Counted from the stretch's first letter, positions 1 through 7,923 are shown. The stretch: DNA of 15,140 nt from JAXGTO01 sp040774885 (GCA_040774885.1 JAXGTO010000040.1:1-15140), one strand, 5' to 3'. A program made the numbers and translations. The notes: generated by a model from the letters alone, not told the origin.

Positions 1-752
1 AGACCGACCTGTTCGTCCGCTGCACGCCGCAGGCGTTCGCGCGCGCCATCGCGGGTGCCCGCTTGGCCGGCACGGCCAGCGCCGCCTGCGCCAAAGATCT
101 CATCGTGCGCAACGGCGCTGTGCGCGACAAGGTGGAGGGCGCCCGCAGCGTCGCTTTCGCCGATGAATTCGAAGGCGCCTACGTCCAGCAGATGCTGGAA
201 GACATCCCCGGCGGGTCGCTGCTGTTCAGCGCCAACAGCATGAGCATTCGGGCCATCGACAGCTTCTATACCAAAAACGACAAGACGCTCGACGTGCTGT
301 GCAATCGCGGACTCAACGGGATAGACGGCACGCTTTCAAGCGCGCTGGGTGCTGCGCAGAGCTATCAGCAAACCACGCTGCTCATCGGCGATCTGGCGCT
401 GCTCCACGACATCAATGCCTTGGCGCTGCAGGGCGAGCTGCTGCACCACACTCCGGAAGGCCATAGGCCTCCGAGCGTGGTGGTGGTCTGCCTGAACAAC
501 AATGGCGGCGCCATCTTCGACATGCTTCCCCAGAAAACCGACGATCCCCTGTACGACCGCTTGTTCTACACCCCTCAAGCGGTGGATTTCCGCGCGGTGT
601 CACGCGGCTTCAACGTGCCGTTCGAACGCCCGGGCACCGTGCGCGAGTTCCATCGCGTGTACACCGAGCTCTTGGGAACGCCGGGCTTGTCCATCATCGA
701 CATCCCCCTGCCCTTGCAGGGAGTGAAGGAACGCTATGGCTTCTTCCAGTAA
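1..752 (+). CDS. menD: MenD, 2-succinyl-5-enolpyruvyl-6-hydroxy-3-cyclohexene-1-carboxylate synthase (3' part)
   Basis: Partial gene. The reading frame is open from base 3 and continues off the left edge, so the true start is outside the window; about 249 C-terminal residues are present, under half of a usual MenD (~550-600 aa). MenD is a thiamine-diphosphate enzyme that joins isochorismate and 2-oxoglutarate to give SEPHCHC, the first committed step of menaquinone synthesis, in the cytoplasm. The family signature runs through the visible part: NRGLNGIDGTLSSALG, then LIGDLALLHDINAL, then CLNNNGGAIFDMLPQ. The last is the Asn-rich segment of the C-terminal ThDP/Mg-binding domain, typical of MenD (compare NNNGGGIFSLLP). 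The C-terminus ends GFFQ. The stop codon lies inside the next gene: menH starts 17 bases before menD ends, implying translational coupling. Identification is secure despite the truncation. Confidence 0.95.
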   Translation, partial: TDLFVRCTPQAFARAIAGARLAGTASAACAKDLIVRNGAVRDKVEGARSVAFADEFEGAYVQQMLEDIPGGSLLFSANSMSIRAIDSFYTKNDKTLDVLCNRGLNGIDGTLSSALGAAQSYQQTTLLIGDLALLHDINALALQGELLHHTPEGHRPPSVVVVCLNNNGGAIFDMLPQKTDDPLYDRLFYTPQAVDFRAVSRGFNVPFERPGTVREFHRVYTELLGTPGLSIIDIPLPLQGVKERYGFFQ

Positions 753-1590
753 GACGGAATCCTTTCCGCCGGTTTTGCTGCTGCACGGTTTTTTGCAGTC
801 GTCGGTGGGGTGGAACGAAATATGCGCCGCGCTGGCGGTGCGGGGCATCGTGTCCGAAGCAGCCGACTACACCGTTGGGTGCGCCGACGCTGCAGATCCC
901 GAGGCTCTGTGTCGCGCCGTCGACCGATCGATGGATGAGCTGCTCGCCCGTTCCGAATCCGAACGTGCCGTGGTTGTCGGCTATTCGCAGGGCGGACGCA
1001 TAGCGCTGTCCTACGCTTCCCGCCATCCCGAGCGCATCGCGGGATTGCTTTTGGAAAGCGCGGGGCTTGGGCCGGCCGACGAAGAGGAACGTCGTCGTCT
1101 TGAGATACGCGACCTGGAGCTTGCGCGGCAGCTGACCGAAGAATCTCTGGCCGATTTTGTCGATCGGTGGGAAACGCTCGATATGTTTGCAACCCAGCGA
1201 GACCTGCCCGAGCCCGTGGCGGTGGCTCAGCGCACCGATCGCCTGTCGTGCGATCCGCGTGTCCAAGCGGCGCTGATCCGCGATGCCGGCCAGCATGCCA
1301 TGCCCCTGCGGGATGACAACCTCGACCTGCTGCGCGACCTGGCCGTTCCTGTGCTGTACCTGGCGGGCGAAAAGGACTCGAGGTACGCCGGGCTGGCAAG
1401 CGAAGCCGCCAAAGCAGGGGCCATTACCGAGTTGCTGCACTGCGGACACAATACCCATCTGGAACTTCCCGACCAATTCTGCGACAGCTTGTTGATGCTG
1501 CTTGAAACCGCCGCCGGCACCGATGCCCGCCATCAGCGGTCGGCATCGGTGCTTTTGGAGGAAGTCGACCGTGGGGATCGTCCGCATTGA
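736..1590 (+). CDS. menH: MenH, SHCHC synthase (alpha/beta hydrolase)
   Basis: 284 aa. MenH eliminates pyruvate from SEPHCHC to give SHCHC, the second step after MenD. The alpha/beta-hydrolase fold is clear: an oxyanion-hole segment LLLHGFLQS (residues 14-22), a nucleophile elbow GYSQGGR with Ser84, an acid in GEKD (Asp214), and the catalytic His240 in GHNTHLE. These match in order and context the Ser-Asp-His triad of E. coli MenH (Ser86, Asp210, His232), and the GHNxHxE tail is characteristic of MenH. It is slightly longer than E. coli MenH (~252 aa), with an extra tail after about residue 260. The ATG at 736 has GGAG at 719-722 upstream and overlaps menD by 17 bases. A generic hydrolase is possible, but the triad context plus position between menD and menB make MenH very likely. 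Confidence 0.92.
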   Translation: MASSSKTESFPPVLLLHGFLQSSVGWNEICAALAVRGIVSEAADYTVGCADAADPEALCRAVDRSMDELLARSESERAVVVGYSQGGRIALSYASRHPERIAGLLLESAGLGPADEEERRRLEIRDLELARQLTEESLADFVDRWETLDMFATQRDLPEPVAVAQRTDRLSCDPRVQAALIRDAGQHAMPLRDDNLDLLRDLAVPVLYLAGEKDSRYAGLASEAAKAGAITELLHCGHNTHLELPDQFCDSLLMLLETAAGTDARHQRSASVLLEEVDRGDRPH

Positions 1591-1645
1591 TCATGGCCGA
1601 AGAGGCACGGTGCGCTGAAAGGAAACATTCATGAAGGAGAATGAA

Positions 1646-2485
1646 ATGGATCGATTCGACTGGAAGCCGGGCAAGGCGTACGAAGAAATCGTCTATGAGA
1701 CGATGGACGGCATCGCCAAGATCACCATCAACCGCCCTGAGCGCCGCAATGCGTTCACGCCGCTTACGTCCATGGAGCTCTACGATGCCTTCACGCAGGC
1801 GCGCGACGACGCATCGATCGGCGTCATCATCCTTACCGGCATGAACCATGGCGGGCGTCATGAAGACGAGGCGTTTTGCAGCGGGGGAGATCAGAAGATC
1901 CGCGGCAACGGCGGATACGTGGGAGCGGACAACATCCCGCGCCTCAATATCCTCGATGTGCAGCACTTGATGCGCGTGGTGCCCAAGCCCATCATCGCCA
2001 TGGTCAACGGCTATGCCATCGGCGGCGGGCATATCCTGCACATACTGTGCGACCTTTCCATCGCAGCCGAAACGGCGAAGTTCGGCCAGACCGGCCCCAA
2101 AGTGGGCAGTTTCGATGCCGGGTACGGAGCCGGCTATCTGGCCGCCATCGTGGGCCAGAAGAAGGCCCGCGAGATATGGTATCTGTGCCGCCAGTATTCG
2201 GCCGCCGAAGCCGAGGATATGGGACTGGTGAACAAGGTGGTGCCCTTCGACCAGCTGGAAGCCGAATGCGTTGATTGGGCGCGCCAGATGTTGCGTCTTT
2301 CGCCTACGGCGCTGCGATTCATGAAGGCCAGCTTCAATGCGGCCACCGATGGCTTGGCCGGGTTGCAGCAGTTCGGCGGCGATGCCACGCTTCTGTACTA
2401 CACCACCGACGAAGCCAAAGAAGGCCGTGATGCTTTCAAGGAAAAGCGCGACCCCGACTTCGGTCAGTTCCCCGTATTCCCCTAG
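1646..2485 (+). CDS. menB: MenB, 1,4-dihydroxy-2-naphthoyl-CoA synthase
   Basis: 279 aa from this start; crotonase family. It performs the intramolecular Claisen (Dieckmann-type) ring closure of O-succinylbenzoyl-CoA to 1,4-dihydroxy-2-naphthoyl-CoA. Near-diagnostic MenB segments are present: DGIAKITINRPERRNAFTP, AFCSGGDQK, MVNGYAIGGGH (oxyanion hole), QTGPKVGSFDAGYG with the conserved Ser and Asp of the active site, and VGQKKAREIWYLCRQY. The residue before PKVGSFD is Gly, not Asp as in mycobacterial MenB (TDADVGSFD), so this should be a type I, bicarbonate-dependent enzyme. I chose ATG 1646 because AAGGAG (1634-1639) sits six bases before it. An in-frame ATG at 1631 (284 aa) has a weaker AAAGGA and cannot be excluded. 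It lies about 55 bp after menH on the same strand, presumably the same transcript. Confidence 0.96.
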   Translation: MDRFDWKPGKAYEEIVYETMDGIAKITINRPERRNAFTPLTSMELYDAFTQARDDASIGVIILTGMNHGGRHEDEAFCSGGDQKIRGNGGYVGADNIPRLNILDVQHLMRVVPKPIIAMVNGYAIGGGHILHILCDLSIAAETAKFGQTGPKVGSFDAGYGAGYLAAIVGQKKAREIWYLCRQYSAAEAEDMGLVNKVVPFDQLEAECVDWARQMLRLSPTALRFMKASFNAATDGLAGLQQFGGDATLLYYTTDEAKEGRDAFKEKRDPDFGQFPVFP

Positions 2486-2681
2486 GCGGCAGCGGGGCTG
2501 CGTGTTTGGCGCAGACCTGTGCCTTTTTCGGTTCATTCGTCACGAAATAGGTCGATTTTGCAGGGAATTCGAAGTAATGTGGGGATTGCGGAGGTCTTTC
2601 GGGGCTGATAGCTGTTTTCGTCAAATCTGACCTGGGGATATACGGACCTCGCAGGTTGAAGACGGATTCAATCACCACACT

Positions 2682-2709
2682 ATCTCGTTTTTCGTGCGAA
2701 AAACGAGAT
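2682..2709. promoter_or_regulatory. Perfect inverted repeat between menB and menE-menC
   Basis: Two perfect 13-base arms, ATCTCGTTTTTCG at 2682-2694 and its reverse complement at 2697-2709, are separated by only two bases (TG). The repeat is followed by TTTTGAG rather than a real U-tract, so it is a poor intrinsic terminator. It ends 26 bases before the GTG start of the fusion gene. A palindromic operator, a transcript-processing hairpin or an attenuating structure are all possible. The 250-bp menB to menE-menC gap shows no coding region I accept. Confidence 0.5.
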
Positions 2710-2735
2710 TTTGAGAACGAACGGGGAGGGACGGC

Positions 2736-5456
2736 GTGGCGATGGGTGCTCCCATCAACATAACGGCGGTGCTCGATTCGCTGGTTTCCAGCGACGGGGA
2801 TGCCGTATGTTTCTACGATGCCGATCCTGACGCCACCGTATATCCACAGGTGACCTATCGCCAGTTGCGCGCTCGTGCGGCCGGACTTGCCCGTGCGTTG
2901 CAAAAGCAGGGCGTTGAACGCGAAGCGCTGGTGGCGTGCGATATGGGCAACTGCCCCGAATTCGTGTACCTGGTTTTGGCCGGCGCCTACGCCGGGTTTT
3001 GCACGGTTATGCTCAACGAGCGCCTTACCGCCGCCGAAAAAGAAGAGCGCCTTTCGGACGTCATCCGTTCCGAGCGCAGCAATTCCATGAAGTACTTCAC
3101 CCGCCGCGACGTGGCCGACCTGCTGGTGGACGACCCAGCTGGATGGGACAGCACGGCTGCCGACGACCTGGCGCATTGGGCCCAGCGGGCCCGCGGCGCG
3201 CACGAGCCCTTGGTCCCCGCTGTGGCCCTGTTCACCAGCGGCACCACGGGAAAACCTAAGGCGGCGGCCCTTACCTGGGCCAACCTTACCGGTGCAGCGG
3301 CCGCTTCCAACGCACGGCTCAACCAGCGAGGCAGAGGGATGTGGCAGGCGGCGCTCCCGTTGTTCCATATCGGCGGCTTGCAGGTGGTCATCCGGTCGCT
3401 GCTCAATGCGACGCCCTTCATCTTGTATCGCCGCTTTGACAGCGTGCGCGTGCTCGGCGACCTCAAGCGTTTTGGCGCTACGCACGTGGCGGTGGTCGAC
3501 AAGATGCTGCAAGATCTGATCAACGTGGATATGGGCATAGATTCCGAACTGGCCGCCTACGAATGCGTGTTGCTGGGCGGTGCCGCGCCCAATCAAAACA
3601 CGCTGGCGCTCGCCATGGAGCGCGGGATTTCGGTGTATGCGAGCTACGGCATGACCGAGACATCCAGCCAGATAGCAAACGTGCAGGTGGAAGAGGGGTT
3701 CGACGGACGCTTGCAGGTGCTTGACGGATACGAGACGCTGGTGATGGATGCCGGCGACGACGGGTTCGGCAAACTGGCCGTACGCGGTCCGGGTGTGTTC
3801 AAGGGGTACCTCAACGCGCGTGCGGCGTTCACCGGCGACGGCTTCTTCTTAACCGGCGACACCGCCAAGTCGGAAGACGGCTGGATCCAAGTTGCCGAAC
3901 GTACCGACGACATGTTCGTTTCGGGTGGCGAAAACGTGTACCCGGAAGAGATCCGATCGAAGATGCTGATGATTCCCGGTGTCACCGATGCCTTCGTGTT
4001 CGGCGTGCCCGACGACGAATGGGGCCGTCGCCCCATCGCCTTCGTCGAAGCGTCCCAGGCGGCGCGCGAGCCCGGGTTCAACGCGCACGGGTTTGCCGCA
4101 GCGGTTCGCACCAGCTTGTCGGCTCGGGTGGCCAAGATCTATCGCCCCGATCGCGTGGTGGCGCTGCCCGATTTCCCCCGCACGGCCATCGGCAAGGTGG
4201 ACCGCCGCGAATTGCAGACGTTTTACGACGAGCGCATCCAGGTGGTGCGCGTGGATATGTGGCGCATAAAGCAGCCGCTGGCAGAACCCGTCAAAACGCC
4301 CAAGACCACGCTCAAGGAACGCGAAAGTTTGATTGTGCGCGTAACCGATTGGGCGGGGCGCACGGGCATCGGCGAAGACGTGGCGTTTTCGACCGACTGG
4401 TATCTGCCCGAAACCATCGATGAAGACGTTCGCGTCATCGAAAAGCATTTGGTGCCCAAAGTGCTCGAAGAGGTGTTCATGCACCCCAAGCAGGCGCATT
4501 CCCTGTTCGAGCTCAATGGGTCCGCCGCCGAGCATCCCTTGGCGTGCGCCGCCGTGGAAAGCGCGCTGTGGGACCTGTACGGCAAGGTGGTGGGCGCAAG
4601 CATGGTGGAGCTCATCGGCGGGCGCGACCACGTGAGCGAAACCGGTGCCTTGAATGGCGTGCCGGCCGGATGCGTGCCCGGCGGGGCCGTGGTGGGGCTC
4701 GGCAGCTCCAAAGAGGTGATGGCCGCCGTTTCCCACGCCGAAGCCATGGGGTATGGCCGAGTGAAGCTGAAGGTTAAGGGCACGCGCGACGTGAAGAACG
4801 TCGAAGCGGTGCGCCGGAAATTCCCCCGCATGATCATCATGGTAGACGCCAACCAGAGTTTCACCGAAGACGATATGGGGCTCATTCGCAGGCTCGATGC
4901 TGCGGGCATCGCCTGCCTGGAAGAACCGCTCGATCCCGACGACGCGCCTTCCGTGGGCCCGCGCGATCTGTTCGCCCGCCTTGCGCGCCTTCAGCGGTTG
5001 ATAACCTGCCCCATCTGCCTGGACGAAAGCTGGACCGACGCGGCGCAGTTGCGCGGCGCGCTCGATTCCCATCCCGAACTGCGCTGCGTGGCCATGAAGC
5101 TGGGCAAATTCGGCGGCGTGCAGCCCGCGCTCGAGTTCTATCGCGGCGTCAGGCGCCGCGGCATAACGCTGTGGATGGGCGGCATGTACGACACCGGGGT
5201 TTCCAAGCGGCTGCATGCGGCGTTTTCCACTCTGCCCGGCATCAACCTGCCCGGTGATATTTCGAGCACCAATCGCTACTTCCCCGAAGACATTTGCACG
5301 CCGCCCTTCGTCTTGACCGATGGGTGCCTGCGCATCAATCCGCCGGGGCATGAATGGGGGCTCGGGTGCGCTCTCGATGACGAAACGGTCGAGCGCCTTG
5401 CCGTGGAGCATCGTTGCTACGGCGAAGGTGCGACGGTTATGCATCACGCTGAATAA
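2736..5456 (+). CDS. menE-menC: MenE-MenC fusion: O-succinylbenzoyl-CoA ligase / O-succinylbenzoate synthase
   Basis: 906 aa, two whole enzymes in one frame. Residues ~1-500 are an acyl-CoA/AMP ligase of MenE type. Visible motifs are the phosphate-binding loop FTSGTTGKPK (166-175), YGMTETS (304-310), the GDTAKSEDGW to SGGENVYPEE stretch (~374-405), and the A10 lysine Lys487 in AIGKVDRREL. Residues ~503-895 are an enolase-superfamily OSB synthase: KLKVK (677-681, the KxK acid/base motif), metal ligands Asp704 (VDANQ), Glu729 (LEEPL) and Asp763 (LDES), and Lys788 (MKLGKFGG) as the second acid/base. MenC dehydrates SHCHC to OSB and MenE activates OSB to its CoA ester, so the fusion covers two consecutive steps, with domain order opposite to reaction order. 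GTG 2736 is preferred because GGGAGG (2723-2729 region) is well spaced; an ATG at 2742 is the alternative. Both modules look intact, with a linker of only a few residues. Confidence 0.93.
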   Translation: MAMGAPINITAVLDSLVSSDGDAVCFYDADPDATVYPQVTYRQLRARAAGLARALQKQGVEREALVACDMGNCPEFVYLVLAGAYAGFCTVMLNERLTAAEKEERLSDVIRSERSNSMKYFTRRDVADLLVDDPAGWDSTAADDLAHWAQRARGAHEPLVPAVALFTSGTTGKPKAAALTWANLTGAAAASNARLNQRGRGMWQAALPLFHIGGLQVVIRSLLNATPFILYRRFDSVRVLGDLKRFGATHVAVVDKMLQDLINVDMGIDSELAAYECVLLGGAAPNQNTLALAMERGISVYASYGMTETSSQIANVQVEEGFDGRLQVLDGYETLVMDAGDDGFGKLAVRGPGVFKGYLNARAAFTGDGFFLTGDTAKSEDGWIQVAERTDDMFVSGGENVYPEEIRSKMLMIPGVTDAFVFGVPDDEWGRRPIAFVEASQAAREPGFNAHGFAAAVRTSLSARVAKIYRPDRVVALPDFPRTAIGKVDRRELQTFYDERIQVVRVDMWRIKQPLAEPVKTPKTTLKERESLIVRVTDWAGRTGIGEDVAFSTDWYLPETIDEDVRVIEKHLVPKVLEEVFMHPKQAHSLFELNGSAAEHPLACAAVESALWDLYGKVVGASMVELIGGRDHVSETGALNGVPAGCVPGGAVVGLGSSKEVMAAVSHAEAMGYGRVKLKVKGTRDVKNVEAVRRKFPRMIIMVDANQSFTEDDMGLIRRLDAAGIACLEEPLDPDDAPSVGPRDLFARLARLQRLITCPICLDESWTDAAQLRGALDSHPELRCVAMKLGKFGGVQPALEFYRGVRRRGITLWMGGMYDTGVSKRLHAAFSTLPGINLPGDISSTNRYFPEDICTPPFVLTDGCLRINPPGHEWGLGCALDDETVERLAVEHRCYGEGATVMHHAE

Positions 5457-5476
5457 CCTGCACCTCGCATGCGCAA

Positions 5477-5491
5477 TTGGAGTATCATGGG
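5477..5491 (+). promoter_or_regulatory. Shared 15-bp upstream motif, copy 1 (possible -10 region)
   Basis: TTGGAGTATCATGGG lies 42 bases before the antiporter start codon. The same sequence with one change (TTGGAGTACCATGGG) precedes the next gene at 7058-7072. The embedded TATCAT (5483-5488) could be a -10 element, but I see no convincing -35 box 16-18 bases upstream. It may instead be a regulator site. The conserved spelling and similar distance to two neighbouring genes argue for a functional site. Confidence 0.4.
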
Positions 5492-5533
5492 CATCTGTTC
5501 CAGGGCGCATCCTACGAGAGGGAGTACAACCCC

Positions 5534-7006
5534 ATGGCAGCTTCCAGCAGTTCCGCCGACGCACAGGTGGACAACCCCCAGGGTATCGGCATCGTTCGCT
5601 TGATGACTTCGGTCATCACGCTCATTGTGGGAGCGGGCGTTTTCACCATGTCGGCCGACCTCCCTTCTGCGGGCGGGTCGGGCACGGCCATCATCACCGC
5701 ATGGGCAATCACGGCGTTCGGCGTGCTGTGCCTTACCATGACGTTCTACGCGCTTTCGCGCATCAAGCCCAAGCTCAAGGGCGGAATCTACAGTTATGCG
5801 AGTGCCGGTTTCGGCGAGTTTCTGGGCTTCAACAGCGCTTGGGGTTACTGGATTTCGGCGCTGTTGTGCGTAGTGAGTTTTTCCAGTTTGCTTATGGGGT
5901 CGCTTGCCAACTTCTTCCCCATCTTCGAAAACGGCAACAACCTGGCTTCCGTTATCGGTGCCAGCTGCCTTATCTGGTTCTACACGTTCTTGGTCAGCCG
6001 CGGCATACACGGCGCCACCGGCGTCAACGTGGTCATCACCATCTGCAAGTTCGTGCCCATCTTCACGGCTATCCTGGCCATCGTGTTTCTGGGATGCTTC
6101 GACCCCGACGTGTTCGTCTACAACCTGACGCACGCCACCCAGCCCGACATGCCGTTTTGGGAACAGGTACGCGATACTATGATGTTCACCATGTGGGTGT
6201 TCGTGGGCATCGAGGGCGCCGTGGCCATTTCCGGGCGCGCGAAGAAGGACAGCGACGTGGGCAAGGCCACCATCATCGCGTTTTGCTGCGTGGTGTGCAT
6301 CTACCTGATGGTCAGTCTGCTTTCGATGGGCGTGCTGCCGCTCGACCAGCTGGCCGAATTGGAAACCCCGGCGTTGGCCGGCGTGATGCAGGCCGCCGTG
6401 GGCGACTGGGGTTCGCTGCTGATCAATTGCGGCGTGGTCATTTCACTGGTGGGCGCCATGTTGGGATACGTGGTGCTTTGCAGCGAAAGCCCGTTTGAAG
6501 CTGCCAAGCAAGGCGTGTTCACCAAAGGCTTCGCCAAGACCAACAAGCAGGGAGCCCCGACGTTTTCGCTGGTGATTTCCGGGCTGGTCATCGAAGCCTT
6601 CCTGATTGCCATGATGTTCGGCGACCAGACGTATCGTTTCTTCTACGTGCTTTCGGCCGGCATGATCTTGCTGCCCTATCTGCTTTCGGCGGCGTACTTC
6701 GTCAAGATATCCATCAAGGAGCCCGAAGGGTTCAAGGGCAAAGTGCGCGCTCCGCTGTGGTTATGGCGCGTGGTGGGCGTGGTCGGCGTGATCTACAGCG
6801 CGGTTCTGGCCTATGCCAGCGGCGCGGTGGGGCTTACCATCATGAGTCTGCTGTATGCGCCCGGCATCTTGGTATATATCAAGGGCAAGAAGGAACGCGG
6901 GCAGACGTACCTCACTTCCACCGTGGACAAGGTGGTGGTGGCCGTCATCTTGGTGGCTGCCGTGGTGTCCGTCTTCTTGTTCGCCACCGGCCAGGTAAGT
7001 TTCTAG
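5534..7006 (+). CDS. APC-superfamily basic amino acid antiporter (ArcD-like)
   Basis: 490 aa integral membrane transporter, with about 12 hydrophobic segments from residue ~20 to 484. The first segment carries IVGAGVF (31-37), the unwound TM1 glycine motif of the amino acid/polyamine/organocation family. FVGIEGA (223-229) matches the TM6 signature with the conserved Glu of the arginine-ornithine/basic amino acid antiporter (APA) branch. The length fits ArcD/LysI-type antiporters. It probably exchanges a cationic amino acid for a product amino acid across the membrane; the exact substrate cannot be read from sequence. ATG 5534 is chosen because GAGAGGGAG (5516-5524) stands nine bases upstream; an upstream in-frame TTG at 5477 lies inside the shared motif and has no ribosome site. 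The downstream DDAH-family gene suggests arginine, methylarginine, citrulline or ornithine as cargo. It is separated from menE-menC by 77 bp and likely transcribed on its own. Confidence 0.85.
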   Translation: MAASSSSADAQVDNPQGIGIVRLMTSVITLIVGAGVFTMSADLPSAGGSGTAIITAWAITAFGVLCLTMTFYALSRIKPKLKGGIYSYASAGFGEFLGFNSAWGYWISALLCVVSFSSLLMGSLANFFPIFENGNNLASVIGASCLIWFYTFLVSRGIHGATGVNVVITICKFVPIFTAILAIVFLGCFDPDVFVYNLTHATQPDMPFWEQVRDTMMFTMWVFVGIEGAVAISGRAKKDSDVGKATIIAFCCVVCIYLMVSLLSMGVLPLDQLAELETPALAGVMQAAVGDWGSLLINCGVVISLVGAMLGYVVLCSESPFEAAKQGVFTKGFAKTNKQGAPTFSLVISGLVIEAFLIAMMFGDQTYRFFYVLSAGMILLPYLLSAAYFVKISIKEPEGFKGKVRAPLWLWRVVGVVGVIYSAVLAYASGAVGLTIMSLLYAPGILVYIKGKKERGQTYLTSTVDKVVVAVILVAAVVSVFLFATGQVSF

Positions 7007-7057
7007 CGCGCCAGGCTGTTCACGCGGTTTGCCGCTCGTCTCCGCATAATGCTCGCG

Positions 7058-7072
7058 TTGGAGTACCATGGG
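7058..7072 (+). promoter_or_regulatory. Shared 15-bp upstream motif, copy 2
   Basis: TTGGAGTACCATGGG, one base different from the copy at 5477-5491, lies 49 bases before the DDAH-family start codon in a 115-bp intergenic gap. TACCAT (7064-7069) could be a weak -10, but no clear -35 is visible. Its recurrence suggests the antiporter and the hydrolase share a promoter type or regulator. Confidence 0.4.
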
Positions 7073-7121
7073 GCCATAGGCAATCGGCCGCTGTGCGGTC
7101 GGCTGAGCGAAAGGGAGACAA

Positions 7122-7907
7122 ATGGCATTCAAGAACGTCATCGTGCGTCGTCCGTGCCCCGCAATCTGCGACGGCATCACCAGCGCACCCGAACTGGGCA
7201 AGCCCGACTACGAAAAGGCCCTCAAACAGCATGACGCTTACATCGAAGCGCTCAAGAAGTGCGGCGTGGAAGTGCGCGTGCTGGACGCCGAGCCCGACTA
7301 TCCCGACAGCTGCTTTGTCGAAGACACCTGCGTGTTGACGCGCGAATGCGCCATCATGGACAACCCCGGCGCCGGCACCCGCAACGGCGAAGCCAAGCTG
7401 ATGGAGCCGGTCATCCGCGACTACTTCCCCGAAGACCGCATCGAGCACATCACCGCTCCCGGCACGCTGGAAGGCGGCGACGTGATGATGGTGGGCGACC
7501 ACTTCTATGTGGGCCGTTCCGCGCGCACCAACGAAGAGGGCATCCGTCAATTTTTGGCCATCCTTGAAAAGTACGGCCTTTCGGGCAGCGAGGTTCCGCT
7601 GGAATACGTGTTGCACCTCAAGACCGGCGTGAACTACATCGAGAACAACAACATGCTGGTGAGCGGCGAATTCGTCGACAAGCCGGACTTCGCCGAGTTC
7701 AACAAGATCGTCATTCCCGAAGACGAGGCCTACGCGGCCAATTGCATTTGGATGAACGGCACCGTTATCGTGCCTGCGGGGTATCCCACGGTCCTTGCGG
7801 CCATTCAATATGCAGGGTATGATACTTTGGTAGTGGATACCAGCGAATATCGCAAGATCGACGGTGGCCTGAGTTGCCTGAGCCTGCGATTTTCCGCATT
7901 GAAGTAA
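7122..7907 (+). CDS. Dimethylarginine dimethylaminohydrolase (DDAH) family protein
   Basis: 261 aa, close to the usual DDAH length (~254 in Pseudomonas aeruginosa). DDAH hydrolyses Nω-methylated arginines to citrulline plus methylamine or dimethylamine, through a covalent Cys intermediate on the pentein fold. Conserved segments: DGITSAPELGKPDY near the N-terminus (residues 17-30), PDSCFVEDT holding the substrate-binding residues Asp62, Glu67 and Asp68, APGTLEGGDVMMVGDHFYVG with Glu117, VLHLKTG with catalytic His165, YAANCIWMN, and DTSEYRKIDGGLSC with nucleophile Cys252. These align with Asp60, Glu65, Asp66, Glu114, His162 and Cys249 of the Pseudomonas enzyme, a constant offset of 2-3 residues, so the active site looks complete. 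AAGGGAG ends a few bases before ATG 7122. An arginine deiminase is less likely, being much longer (~400 aa). A strong terminator follows. Pairing with an ArcD-like antiporter suggests methylarginine use. Confidence 0.93.
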   Translation: MAFKNVIVRRPCPAICDGITSAPELGKPDYEKALKQHDAYIEALKKCGVEVRVLDAEPDYPDSCFVEDTCVLTRECAIMDNPGAGTRNGEAKLMEPVIRDYFPEDRIEHITAPGTLEGGDVMMVGDHFYVGRSARTNEEGIRQFLAILEKYGLSGSEVPLEYVLHLKTGVNYIENNNMLVSGEFVDKPDFAEFNKIVIPEDEAYAANCIWMNGTVIVPAGYPTVLAAIQYAGYDTLVVDTSEYRKIDGGLSCLSLRFSALK

Positions 7908-7923
7908 ACACCGTTCCCCAGCG

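Noticed and set aside
2483..2515. Terminator after menB (small GCAG/CTGC hairpin)
   Set aside because: The stem is only four or five pairs and no T-run follows.
2337..2630. 97-codon + strand open frame crossing the end of menB into the intergenic gap
   Set aside because: Most of it is an out-of-frame reading of menB, with Arg/Pro/Ser-rich composition and no ribosome site.
5477..5533. TTG start adding 19 residues to the antiporter
   Set aside because: The TTG lies in the shared upstream motif and lacks a ribosome site. ATG 5534 has GAGAGGGAG nine bases upstream and gives a normal APC N-terminus.
3849..5564. 571-codon open frame on the minus strand opposite menE-menC
   Set aside because: It is the antisense shadow of a GC-rich coding gene whose + strand protein has complete MenE and MenC motifs. 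The minus protein is His/Arg/Gly-rich without any family motif.
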